A DNA stretch of 64,000 nucleotides from Glebionis coronaria (taxonomy: Eukaryota > Streptophyta > Magnoliopsida > Asterales > Asteraceae): assembly GCA_025667525.1 (NCBI GenBank), contig JANFOE010000190.1:1180501-1244500 (forward strand). Direction: 5' to 3'. The position numbers were made by a program, and so were the translations under genes. The notes beneath the pieces were generated by a model. That model did no database searches, was not told the origin of the DNA, and saw nothing but the letters and a program-made list of their open reading frames with translations. Shown here piece by piece: positions 23,209 to 35,700 of this stretch. Positions within the stretch are counted from its first letter, which is position 1; every line of letters starts with the position of its first letter.

Positions 23209-25154
23209 AATCCCCTACACTTAACCATTGCCATGCCCTCATGCAATGCTTAGTGATAAAGCAAATTTACACTTTTCTCATAATCAATCAACCTTGGCCT
23301 TATTAACATACTACTAAAACAAAAATTAGAGTACTAAAAGAAATTAAAACTTTAAAGGAAACAAAAGGATAGAAAACCATTTTCACTTGAAAATAGCTAC
23401 ATGGAAATAACTTGCAAAGAGATCTAAGACTTACATTAGGGCTTCGGTGCTGCGAAGATTCATCACCCTCAAGTTTCACGTTCCTCAAACTAAGCTTAAA
23501 AACGAGATCATTGTTATAATAAGTTAGCAAATCAAACACTTACACACACATGGCTTAATTATATGCTTAAACTCCCTTATTCCTAGTTGTATCTCTTATA
23601 TTTTATTTTTATCTTAGAATGATCATGAAGATGCATTTTTGGACTTATTTCGATAGTTTATTTAGGCTGAAAGCAAAGTAGGACGATTTGATTAATAGTT
23701 AGCTAAAGGACAAAATCTCTTAAAACTGCTTCTCGGGATATCAAAAAGTTCATATCTTGGCATAACTCGCTTCACGATTTGAGACCTTTCTCGAGCCGAT
23801 ATTTGGCATGTACTTCATACTTCATATCTTTGAGAGACGTTCATGAGATAATGGTCTTCTCTTCGTTAATAGAGTTTCTTCACTTGGAGACTTTTGAGGG
23901 GTACTCCAACTTTGTTGACCACGACTTCATCATTATTTCTTCAATCGCTAGTTGGGATTTTGAGATACAACGATCCGCCTCCTTTTCGGACTTAGATCTA
24001 TTTATCCTCATACCTTGTTAGGGTCTTTTCGGATAGACTTCTCCATGATCTTTATGGGAGTTGATTGCTTTTCGTCGTGAGTCTTGATCCTTCATATTGA
24101 TTTTAGGAATAATGCTTTTCACATCACCTTGGATCTTTAGCAATAAGATTGAATCCTCATGCCTTGTTAGGGCCTTTTCGGACTCGCCAATCTTCGCGCC
24201 CCGCTTCATAAGTTATGCCTTAGCTATGAACTCTTATCATTACCGAGCAACTTTTAAACGATCTTGGGCTAGAAGCTAAGTAACTTTTCAAATTGTACGA
24301 CCTTACTTATTGCAGATAAATTAATAGCAAGTGATGGGAGAATAGGCAAATAATCACACCAAGTGTGCTTGTGCAAGAATACCAACTTATAATTGACTCT
24401 ATCATTTCTCGTTCTCCACAATTTAAAATCTCAAGTAATGAGACTCGTGGATGCTTAGCCTAATAAACCAATTAAGGTCTACATGGTTAAGGATACTAGC
24501 TAGAACAAACTTGGATAAGTCTATTCGGGTTGAGTCAAAATAATCGCAACGGGCCTAATATGTCAAAGATTTCAAAACTAGCTACACCACTTTATTAATA
24601 TTTTTGACTTTATTGCGAGATATATACATATGAAAGCAACGATAAAAATTTAAAAATCACTACTAAATGGCCAAAGTTAATTAAAAATTTGAAAAATGCT
24701 AAAAAAGATGATTTTCCGGTTAAATGAAGGCATTTTAATGGAAAAGTCCACTTAAAACTTCGATAGAAGTCCCCCCTACACTTAAGATAAACATTGTCCT
24801 CAATGTTTAAGCATGTGGGAAAATTCTCCCCTACACTTATGACATTGTGGACGTTGGTTAAATCAAGCTAAGGAAGAGACGACTAACATGATCAATTTCA
24901 AATGTGAGTATGAAGAAAAATGAATCACGATAGTTGAGAGATAGAATCGGATTTCGGATAACACGGGAGCACGATTCTTCAAAGATTCTAAGAGTGCACT
25001 TATCCCTGTAATCACATCACCACACAAACACAAACAACCTATATAGGTCCCCCTACACTTAGGAGGTTAAAACGGAAAAGGATAGATACTCGGGTTGCCT
25101 CCCGAGGAGCGCTTGTTTTTGATAACCGAGTCACGAGCCTGACTCGACCCAAAA
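23209..25154 (-). other. Ath2 spacer between pol and 3' LTR (non-coding)
   Basis: About 1.95 kb matching the Ath1 spacer. The - strand starts with pol-distal sequence and ends with the polypurine tract AAGTGTAGGGGATT against the LTR (23209-23221). Further TAAGTGTAGGGG motifs occur near 24773, 24830 and 25050. No env-like or other gene is supported. Confidence 0.8.
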
Positions 25155-27227
25155 TTAGTTCATGGGAAACGTGGTGAGGGATGGAATCATCTCATGAGAG
25201 ATGTCCTCACCAAAGTACAACTTCAATCGTTGGCCATTCACCTTAAAATTAGGTCCATTAGGTTGAGCGAGCTCGAGAGTACCATATGGAAAAATTTGGG
25301 CAATGGTGAATGGGCCGGACCAACGAGATTTCAGCTTGCCCGAAAAGATTTTCAACCGAGAGTTGAATAGTAAAACTTTGTCTCCAACTTGGAACTCTCG
25401 GTTTTTAATATTAGATTCGTGAATGAGCTTAGTCTTTTCCATATAGATCAAAGAATTTTCATAAGCCTCATTCCGGAGTTCATTGAGCTCATTGAGTTGG
25501 ATCTTGCGTAGGTCACCGCCTTTGTTGATATCGAAATTAGCCCACTTCAAGGCCCAGTAAGCCTTGTGCTCCAACTCAATGGGGAGGTGGCATGTTTTCC
25601 CGTACACGAGACGATATGGTGTACAACCAATCGGAGTCTTGTATGCGGTACGGAAAGCCCACAGAGCATCATCAAGTTTATCGGCCCATGAGACACGATG
25701 CTCTCCCACGGTGCGTTCAAGAATTCGCTTTAATCCTCGGTTAGAGATTTCAGCTTGGCCATTAGTTTGTGGGTGGTATGCGGTGGAAAGACGATGATTT
25801 ACACCATACTTAGCCATGACTCTTGCGAATTGGTCATTGCAAAAATGAGTCCCGCGATCACTAATAATGGCACGAGGCACACCGAATCTAGCAAACAGCG
25901 ATTTCAAAAAGTTACAAACCACCCTTGCGTCATTAGTGGGTAAAGCTTTGGCTTCAACCCATTTAGAAACGTAGTCAACGGCTACAAGGATGTATTTGTT
26001 TCCTTTAGATAAAGGGAATGGCCCCATAAAGTCGATACCCCAAACATCAAAGATTTCACACTCTTGTATGAAATTCTGAGGCATCTCGTCTTTATGTGTG
26101 ATCTTGCCTTGTTTTTGGCAAGCATCACAATGTTTAACCATCTCGTGAGCATCACGATAAATGGTGGGCCAATAAAATCCCGAGTCAAACACTTTTTTGG
26201 CGGTGTAGTTAGGACCAAAGTGACCACCGGTGGGTCCTTTGTGGCAAGCTTCGAGAATGTCGAAAGCTTCCGGTCCATCAACACATCGGCGAATAATCAA
26301 ATTAGCGCATTGTTTGAAGAGATACGGGTCATCCCAAAAGTAAGTCTTAATGTCTTTGAAGAACTTTTTCTTTTGTTGGGATGTTAACCCGTCAATGAGA
26401 ATTCCACCCGCCAAGTATTTTGCAATGTCCGCAAACCAGGGGGTCTCATCTTGATTCGAATTGATACACATTAAGGTCTCTAGGGGAAAAGAGTCATTGA
26501 TCTCTTTGTTCGGATGATCCCCTTGATAAGGATCCTCAAGTCTACTGAGATGATCCGCGGCTAGGTTTTCAGCTCCCTTCTTATCACGAATTTCGATTTT
26601 AAATTCTTGAAGTAGCAAAACCCAGCGAAGAAGTCTTGGTTTGGAATCTTGTTTAGTTAACAAGTACTTCAACGCGGAATGATCGGTATACACGATGGTG
26701 GTAGAAAGGACAAGATATGGGCGGAACTTTTCAAAAGCATAGACAACAGCTAAAAGCTCTTTTTCGGTTGTCGTGTAATGCAATTGAGCCCCCGTCATTG
26801 TCTTGCTAGCGTAATGGATTGGTTGGAAGTGTTTATTCACTCTTTGGCCCAAAACCGCTCCAATAGCAAAGTCGCTAGCATCGCACATCAACTCAAAAGG
26901 CAGCTCCCAATTAGGGGTAACCAAGACCGGTGCCTTAGTTAGCTTATCCTTAAGAAGGTTGAAGGCTTCAATACACTCTTTGGAAAAGATAAAAGGAGTA
27001 TCTTTTTCTAAGAGGTGGGTCATCGGGCGAGCGATTTTAGAAAAATCTTTGATAAAGCGACGGTAGAAGCCCGCATGACCCAGGAAACTTCTCACACCCT
27101 TCACGGTTGAAGGTGGAGGCAATTTAGCAATAACATAGACTTTAGCACGGTCCACTTCAAGACCGGCTTTGGAGATCTTGTGTCCTAGCACGATGCCCTC
27201 TTTTACCATGAAATGGCATTTTCCCAA
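25155..27227 (-). CDS. Ath2 pol C-terminal ORF: RT end, RNase H, integrase
   Basis: 690 codons. RNase H catalytic region [13 protein letters not shown] with D116. The chromatid from RNase H through integrase is uninterrupted here, unlike Ath1: the codon that is TAG in Ath1 is CAA. Integrase zinc finger H329, H336, C367, C370 and acidic triad D399, D457, E493 are all present. Ends FPMN. The first Met is not a natural start: the ORF begins after a 1 bp loss in a T run (27219-27222, four T where Ath1 has five) that breaks the join to the RT ORF. Function would be RNA-strand removal and integration if expressed. Confidence 0.94.
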   Translation of the reverse strand: MGKCHFMVKEGIVLGHKISKAGLEVDRAKVYVIAKLPPPSTVKGVRSFLGHAGFYRRFIKDFSKIARPMTHLLEKDTPFIFSKECIEAFNLLKDKLTKAPVLVTPNWELPFELMCDASDFAIGAVLGQRVNKHFQPIHYASKTMTGAQLHYTTTEKELLAVVYAFEKFRPYLVLSTTIVYTDHSALKYLLTKQDSKPRLLRWVLLLQEFKIEIRDKKGAENLAADHLSRLEDPYQGDHPNKEINDSFPLETLMCINSNQDETPWFADIAKYLAGGILIDGLTSQQKKKFFKDIKTYFWDDPYLFKQCANLIIRRCVDGPEAFDILEACHKGPTGGHFGPNYTAKKVFDSGFYWPTIYRDAHEMVKHCDACQKQGKITHKDEMPQNFIQECEIFDVWGIDFMGPFPLSKGNKYILVAVDYVSKWVEAKALPTNDARVVCNFLKSLFARFGVPRAIISDRGTHFCNDQFARVMAKYGVNHRLSTAYHPQTNGQAEISNRGLKRILERTVGEHRVSWADKLDDALWAFRTAYKTPIGCTPYRLVYGKTCHLPIELEHKAYWALKWANFDINKGGDLRKIQLNELNELRNEAYENSLIYMEKTKLIHESNIKNREFQVGDKVLLFNSRLKIFSGKLKSRWSGPFTIAQIFPYGTLELAQPNGPNFKVNGQRLKLYFGEDISHEMIPSLTTFPMN

Positions 27228-29858
27228 TTAAGAACAAGGCGAGTGTCTTCACACCGCTTAAGCATACGTTCTAAATTGGCAAGGCAAGCAGAGAAAGAAT
27301 CGCCATAAACCGAGAAATCATCCATGAATACTTTCATAGTTTCTTCAACCATGTCATGGAAGATAGCCATCATACACCTTTGGAACGTCCCAGGAGCATT
27401 GCATAAACCGAAAGGCATGCGTTTGTAAGCAAATGTTCCAAAGGGACAAGTGAATGTGGTCTTTTCTTGGTCTTTGGGATCGATGGGAATTTGAAAATAC
27501 CCGGAGAAACCGTCTAAGAAGCAGTAATAGTCATTACCCGCTAGACGCTCGAGCATTTGATCCATGAAAGGAAGAGGAAAGTGATATTTTCTCGTGGCAT
27601 CATTGAGTTTGCGATAGTCGATACAAACTCTCCACCCAGTAACGAGACGAGTGGGAATAACCTCGTTGTATTCATTGGGAACAACGGTTATTCCGCCCTT
27701 CTTGGGCACACAATGGACGGGACTTACCCAAGGCGAATCCGAAATAGGGTAAATCAAGCCGGCATCTAGAAGTTTGATAACCTCTTGTTTGATGACGTCA
27801 TGAATGCGAGGATTAACCCTTCTTTGGCTCTGGATTGCGGGTTTAAAGTCATCTTCCATGAGAATCTTGTGAGTACAAAAGTTTGGATCAATTCCGCGGA
27901 TATCGGAAATTTTCCAAGCAATTGCCTTCTTATGATCTTTAAGCACGGTGATGAGGCGAGATTTCTCTTCTTCTTTCAAGTCCTTAGCAATGATGACGGG
28001 CGACTTCTTCTTATCTTCAAGGAACACGTACTCGAGATGGGACAGCAACTCCTTAAGCTCTAAATCCGGAGGATTTTCGACGGTAGGCGTATTCAAAGTC
28101 GGTTCATCGATAGCAATAGCCTTGGGAGATGGTGGAAAAATATGGTCCTCTTTGAGAAGTTTCTCAATGAGACGAATTTCTTCATCCCAATCGGTGGGAG
28201 AATCGTCATTTTCTAAGTTCACATCTCCCATGGTTGCTTCAAAATCTTTCCAAAGGAAATCACTTTCTCCAAATAGAGTAAGTGATGAATCAATAGAGGA
28301 AACGGTCTCAACATTGGGAGGAGAGGTAGGAATACTTTTACAAGCATCTTTGAAGTGTTCTTCACAAGCCTCATAAAGAACGTCGATACAATTAACACTC
28401 TCGTATGAATAAGGCTGTTTAGAAAGCTTTCCCATGTTGAAGACGATTTTATCGTCACCCACTCTCATGATAAGCTCACCCGCTTCTACATCGATGAGAG
28501 TGCGACCGGTCCTCAAGAATGGACGTCCAATAATTAATGGCACACGAGGGTCCATATCGTAGTCGACGACGACGAAATCGGCGGGAAAAGTGAATTTGTC
28601 GACTCCTACAAAAACGTCTTCGGCTATCCCCACTGGATAAGCAACCGTACGGTTAGCTAATTCCAAAGTCATTTTAGTGGGGACTAGCTCAGGGAGAGAT
28701 AATTGCTTCCAAACACTTAAAGGCATTAAGTTAATACTGGCACCTAGATCGGATAGGGCCATGCAATTCTCTACTCCCGGGAAGTTGCAAGGGATTAAGA
28801 AGCGACCCGGATCACCAAGTTTGGTTGGCAATTTCCTTAAGAGCACTGCAGAGCAATTCTCATTAAGTTGGGTATTAGCGATATCAAGAAGCTTTTCCTT
28901 GTCACTCAGAAGATCTTTGAACATTTTCGCATATTTAGGCATGTGAGCGAGAGCCTCAGCGAAGGAGATGTTGAAATTCAATTGTTTAAACATTTTGAGA
29001 AAGTTTGAAACTTGAATATCGTCCTTGCTTTTGAGCTTCTCTTTCCTCAGCCTTGAGGGATAAGGTATATCGAAAGAAGAGGAAGGCTTTGGGATAGTAG
29101 GATCACTCACATCCTTGGGTGGAGGAGGGGTAGAAGTAAGAGGTGGAGGAATTGGGGAAGTAGAAGGATGAGGAATATGAGTAGGTGACTCGTTTTCCTT
29201 AGTCACAATCACCGGTGGAGGTATAGGAAGCTCGGGTTCCTTGGTACCTTTGCCACTGCGAGTGGTGATTGCTTTCATCTCCCCTCTTGGATTCGCAACG
29301 GTGTTACTCAGAAGAGTACCCGAAGAAGAGGATTGATTACCTTGGAAGAAACCAGCCATCATGTTCCTTAAGTCATTCGTTTGACTTGCCAAAGTGTTTC
29401 GCATATCAGCTCGAAGATCGTTCCCTTGTTTCACCATGTCTGCTTTCAAGTTGAGCACTTCCCGCTGGAGATTGTCCACGATCACATCATTAGTCCTCAT
29501 GTAGGTTCTAATATCTTGGTGTAATGCGGTGGGTTGGTTGGGAGGAGCATTGTAGGCGGGTGGTTGATAAGCAGGTTGTTGGTAAACTTGGTTGTTTCTT
29601 TGAGGTGGATATGGTTGTCTTTGAGGTGCTTGGTATGGTGCATGAGGTTGTTGTTGAGGAGGGCGATTGAGGTTTTGTTGTTGGTTTGGGTTGTTAGGAG
29701 GAAAACCGGGCGGGGAAAGAAAGTTGTTTGAGCGATAGCTGAGCAAGTTGCGGTCTCCTTGAGGACGAGCTTGATAAGCGGCCGGAGGATAGGTACCGTA
29801 TGCTGCATTAACATTCTCAGAAGGATAGTCTTGGGTGGTGGTACAAGTGTTGTAAGAG
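27203..29858 (-). CDS. Ath2 gag C-terminus, protease and reverse transcriptase
   Basis: Reads from just inside the Tek3 insertion point down to the RT frameshift. Starts in the zinc knuckle region (HSYNTC), then a Gln/Pro-rich linker, protease [10 protein letters not shown] near residue 373 and RT with [12 protein letters not shown] and FMDDF near residue 848. It overlaps the next ORF by 25 bp because of the single-base deletion. The upstream part of gag is 11.3 kb away at 41139-42071, beyond Tek3. Motifs are intact. Confidence 0.94.
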
Positions 29859-32740
29859 TGTAACACCCGTGAAAGTGCCGTATGATGCTAAGTTATTGTC
29901 TCAAGAGCTGTTCAGTATGAGCATCTCTCTTAAGTTGTGGCTCACTTGTGGATGTGATATCCCGAGCCCAACGTCATTTATTTAATCCTATTTTACGTAT
30001 ATTTTTGAAATTTTTAAGAATTTTTATCGTGGAATTATTTGACGGTTTAAGTTGAAACCAACGTTTACGGTCGTAATTTAACGTTTGACGATTTAAGAAG
30101 AACCGATGACGACTACGATACCGACGGATGCCCAAAACTTACATTTTATTATCGATTGATCGATATTTGAGTTTTTCGAGAATTTTACTTACGGTTCGTG
30201 TTAAGTTGAGTCGGGTGAGTTTTATAGCCTTCCGAGTACATTTAAAGTATCCCAAAAATATTTTGGAGTGTTCGGGATGATTTTCGACTCCCGTAAAATT
30301 TTCTAAATTGACTAGTGAGTCAATCCCGCAAAGTTTTAAGGACGTTTTTACTTGAGGCCAAAAGAAATCAAAAATATACACTTTAGTCCCTCCCATCTCA
30401 CAAAAAGGCACAAACACAACACACACAAACACTTTAACAAAAAATAAATCAAACACACTCTCCCTCTCTCCCTCTAGCCGACGTCTACACCCCAAAAACC
30501 ACCACAATCCACCATTTTTTTTTAGTTTTAACAAAAAATAACCTTAGACCACCTCCTAAAATCCATTGGTGAGTGTTAATCCATGGTTAAATTAAACATG
30601 CATTAACAAAAATTTTCCAAAATTTTTCAAGATCATTCAAATTCGTTTTTGAGGTTAATTGTATTGATGCATGTTAAATTCATGTATAGTGTGGGTATAA
30701 TCACCAATAAAACCCACCAAAATTAATTTGGTTGTGGTGATTTGGTCACCCAAACCCCACGGCACAAGGGGGTGTTTGGGGAGCCATGGTGGTTGATGAT
30801 TTTGAGCATTGTCTTTATGTTTAGCATTATGTTTATTGGTGTTTTAGATGGGTACATGTGGTTGCATGTTTGTTTTTAGATGTTAGGATTATGAGGTTGA
30901 TTGATCAATAGGGGTAGGGACTGAAATTTGTGTTTGGATATGTTTGGGAATGCTTAGGATGAAACCTAGTAGTGATTGATAGGTTTGGAATCGAGCTTAA
31001 GTGTGATTTTGATATGGATAAATTTAGGCAGAAACTTTGAGACCTTTTCGTAAAAATAATTTTTCCTACAGGTCTAGATAACTAAATGTAGTCATAGAGG
31101 GTCTTCTTAGCTTTAATTTGGTATAAGTTAGAGCCCGTGACTCAAAACGAGCTAAAAGTTATGAGGTTTTAAAGATCGAGTACCGGGAGACGAGAACTTT
31201 CATAATCCGAATTTATGTATAGTTTTAGTCAAATCCCGAGGACCACAAGTATGAATTGGTAAATGGTCAAGGGTCAAATTTTGGTCACAAACCTGTGTAA
31301 TTGAGTCTATAATTGGACTTAGGAGTCAAAGAAGTCAAAGGTGCATTTCATATAGGTCAAAGAGGTCCAAGTTGGTCGAAGTACAATTTCAGCCCGGAAA
31401 ATGTAGTTTTTGAAAAGCGTTGAGTAACGGGTCGTAGAAGCGAAAACTTTTAATGGGATTAAAAATGGGTTTTCTACAGGTCTTAAGGTATTTTTGAGAA
31501 TTTTCTAAATTTTTATAACAAGGGTAAGGTCTAGTAAAACAACCCATACTTTTGGTAAGTATCGGCGAAGTCGTGAAATGGATAGTAACTTTAATTACGT
31601 AGGTAAATGGTATAGGTCTAGTAACAACTACTTGTTTGATTTTGGCGTGAGTTTTCATAAGCATTGAGTGTGTTTGCATTTGCGTGTGTTTAGTACAATA
31701 ATGTACGCGGAGTATTGATTTGGTTTTTGTACTTTGACTTTTAGGTCAAGTGTTTGATTTTCCCGGGCATCCACGTCGTCGGTGACATTTCTCGTTACGT
31801 CTTCGCCAGAACCACTACTACTACGCAAGGTGAGTCTATAGCCTCGCTCTTTACTTTATTCAAATGTTTTTAACCCGCGAGGGGGATACATGCTAATTTA
31901 AATGAAAATGAACATAAGTCTTGATTGATTGTTGGACCCGAATGTTTCCTCGAAATTGTGTTGAGTACCTAGTTGCAAAAGTCCCTAAATTCATGAACTA
32001 TTAACTATTGTCCTGCCCTCGAGTAGGGGGAAATAGCCGCTTATACAATTTGTAGTACTACGGGGCTAACGACCCAATGCTAGCCGAGAAGCTGTACGTT
32101 GAGTAAGTTCTGCGGTAGATTATCTTGTATAAGAGATAAGGTATAATTGCAACTGATGCCTTTAGAAGGGGCACTGGTTTCATCTGAATCACGCCGGTAA
32201 TTATTACGCGGGTGATTGAGTTAACGGATTAGTGTCATGAGCTTAAACACAATTGTCATATCCTTGAGTAATAGATTGTGAGTACGACAATGCTATTGAA
32301 TGATCATGATTGGTTTTTAATACTTATGTTCAACTTATGATTTGATAAACCTATAGATTCGCTCAACCTTTGTGTTGACGATTTTAAGCATGTGTTTCAG
32401 GTAACCAAGATTGATAGCAGCGGAGCATGCGAGGATGGAAGTTGTGGTGGCTTGGCGGTCTGCTTTGTTTTCCTCCCTTTTGCACTTAAAAATTTTATAC
32501 TATGTCATGTGAATGAAAATGTATTTTTGGGTTGAGATTCAGTGGGGACCTAAACGCAAACTCTGTATTGTATTCTTTTGGGGTTTGGAAAACAGTAGAC
32601 ATGTACATTTTAACTATGTTTAAATTATGTCAAGACTTTTACGTCTTTTGAGTCGTTTGATATATCTTGTGCGCGATGATAACTGTGTAGCACCCAAATG
32701 TTGTAGTTCCGCTGCGCATAGCATTTGTGGGGGTGTTACA
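29859..32740 (+). repeat. Tek3 5' LTR
   Basis: 2882 bp. Contains the donor-like CGCAAG|GTGAGTCTATAGCC at 31830 and acceptor-like TGTTTCAG|GTAACC at 32400. No TATA box was identified with confidence. The open frame of 131 codons on the opposite strand near 30139-30534 recurs in the other LTR and has no recognisable features. Confidence 0.95.
31830..32400 (+). other. Intron-like interval inside Tek3 5' LTR
   Basis: 571 bp from AAG|GTGAGT to TTTCAG|GT. Matches the intervals in LTR A and LTR B in order and flanking sequence, including GTGAGT.CATA at the start and a purine-rich CGCGAGGGGGATA block about 45 bp inside. Confidence 0.5.
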
Positions 32741-32743
32741 GAT

Positions 32744-32755
32744 TGGTATCAGAGC
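32744..32755 (+). promoter_or_regulatory. Tek3 primer binding site, initiator tRNA-Met type
   Basis: Exact TGGTATCAGAGC three bases after the LTR end. Confidence 0.95.
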
Positions 32756-35700
32756 CATGAGTTATAGAGAACTAGGTCATTTTGAAAAATCCTAAACTAT
32801 AACTTTTGGTGTCGTAAGAAATTGTCCAAGCACACAACTATCCTGCATGGCTCCGGTAAGAATTCTTTAGCATTGCTTTATATTTTAGATGTATCCCTCA
32901 AAATTGATATAAATTCCCGAGTATTTAGTAAGTAAATACTTTGATATATATTGAGATATATTGTTGTGTACGTTGAGCACTTATCATCGTAATTTGCAAA
33001 TTTCTGTAAAGATTATCGTATATGTTGCATGTAATTGGCATAACGGGCTACATTGCATTACATGGCAACACTGCGTTGTAATCCTACGTGTATGTAGGAA
33101 TGATTGTATGTATAAGTATGTATATACTATGATATTTAAAGGCATTGCACGCGAAGCAATGGTCCTTGTGTGATTATCGTACATGTTATAATGCGGTTTT
33201 GTTGAGAATTCGGCCTTACCGCCAATTATCAATCTTGATAATTAATTTATTGTTCGAATAACCGAATATGAACCTCGTTTGATATCCTAGATACGTAAAT
33301 GATGCTTCGTAACATATTTTATATCGACTAGGTCGATCTCGATTGTCGTTATCGCACCGTGATGTGCCATTTTGGACATTTTCTTTTGAAACGTAATTTA
33401 CTTACGTATTACTTTATTTCCTTTATTCCTAATGGGTTTGATATGTTAGTTCACGTAACTATAACATAGACGAAGTATAATCGACGATGCGTACATTGGG
33501 GCGGCGAATCATGTGTGTATATTATGAAACGTGGTTGAGGCGTGTTGCCATTTAATCGTTGTTTACTATTCTACTTGAATTTTAAAGATGTGTTTTAAAA
33601 TAGACTGGCGTTGTGATCAAGCGCGATAACTTGGAATTTGGTTGGTTGTTGTGTTAACTTTGTGGAGTACGATTTCGAGACTCATCCGAGGCCGATAACA
33701 ACATTTAGTTGGCATACGTATTCTCGTTCCATTTATTTCATTTTGTTTTGTTGATTCATTATTTTGAAGTTAATATTTTACATGACGAGGTCCGGCATTT
33801 GTGCAAGTTAAGTAAGCATCGAACTTTGTTGATTGAATGATTTAAACATAAAGTGTTTTATATATTTAATATTTGGTGAATGAAACTTTCGGATAAAAAT
33901 GACGTATGATGTGTTTTGTAACAAGTAAAATTCGTGTAGAGAATAAACGGACATTGTGAAATTATTTTCCTTCAACCTTGGTTGGTAAATCATAATAAGT
34001 AATTATTATTACTCGTAAAATCCTTGTTTTCATATATTAAAATTTGATACTAAAAGATTGTGATGGACTTGTTAAGAATTTGTTTAAATTAGTTCGAGAA
34101 AGGAGTTATAATAAAATTTGCGAGATGACTATTGAGCATATGTAGCTTCGGATTTAGTATGAATTAATTTTCGGGTCAATGTGGCAAACTTTTGGCATAA
34201 TTTGTAATATAGAGTAGAAAAATTGGTCATATATTTTGGAGGTAGAAACTTTGTAAAAATTGGGTTATTTTAAACATAAGGTTATGTTTACATATGCATT
34301 GGTGTAAACTAGAACTCGTCACTCATTGTAGTAAATAAACTGGGATAAAATCGGAATATACACTTTAAGTATGAAATTATAATGCTTGAAATAAAATTTT
34401 AAACATTGATGGAACGTATTGGAAATCATTTGTTTGTTTAATTGTCGTTATAGAGAATCAATATGTGTAATTTGATGATGCTTGTTTAAAATCGTTTGAA
34501 AAATCTTTCATTTTATTCCGCTGTGAGATGTGTTAATTTTAAAATCACTTGATAATGGGCTAATGATTAAAAGTTGAATTTTATATATATTTTGGAAATA
34601 ATTGAAATAAGCATTTTGATCACCTACTTCATTATTATATTATCATATTATTATCATTAATTTTTTGAGATTTAAGTCTCGACTAAAATCAGTAAGTATC
34701 CGAGATAATACCACGTGAAACCTCTTTATCATTTGAGTCGAATTACGCGAATATGATTTAACAAAACAGTTTTGGGGAAAACATGTGTGTAATAAAAGTC
34801 AAAGGTTGAATTTTTAAGAGTTAATGGGACTAGGTTGAGTCGTGTTGGATATGTGTATATAAGTGATAATATAAGTCGTAATAATAAAAACGTAAAACTT
34901 GGGAAATTCTTACTACGTATGTTTTTGGTACTTAAAAATATGGATATTAATGGGATTTTGACACAAGTATGGAGATTTTCGAACCTAATGATTTTATCAA
35001 ATATGATAACCGAGTCACCGCCTTTACTAATGTTGATAATTTTCTTGAGATTATAACTTCCAGAAATGAAAACGTGTAAAGATTGGAAAATGAAAGGTAT
35101 AAGTTCTTTAATGGTGTAACACAAATTAAAAATGTGTAAATGTTCGGTTTTACAATGTACAAGGTAACACTAATTATTATACGCAACTGGATTACACAAC
35201 ACACGCCTACTTGTATATTATTTAATAAAGATGTATATATAACGTTTTGAGTCACGATGGTTCGATCGTCCGACATCCCTTCTTTGATTTTGTGAGTCTG
35301 TATCTAAACATGAGTCGTCATGTGATTGTTCATTTTAATATTGTCTATGGTATGAAACCAATATTATTATATTTATTTTTGTGTCGCTACTTCGCTAGTA
35401 CTTGATGATGAGGGTATGTCACCCGGTGTATTTTGTCATGATCATGGACGCCGTAACTTTCTTCTTTCGGTTAATGGAACCTAAAAATTCTGTATTTACT
35501 TGTATGATGCTATAAATCTTCATTAGAGTGGTTGTTTATTTATATTTAACAAAAGCGAGGAGGCGTAGCCGCTTTACCAAATTGTAAGAGGTGAAAGAAC
35601 TCGATCTTCCTGGTGAAATTGTTTCTATTTAACCAAGTGATTATTCTTCTCTTCCCGTATACACTTCGTGGAATGTGTGTGCAACTCGAGACGATGGGAA

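Noticed and set aside
30139..30534. 131-codon open frame on the - strand in both Tek3 LTRs (also 38532-38927)
   Set aside because: It runs antisense through the LTR, has no recognisable domain and is duplicated only because the LTR is.
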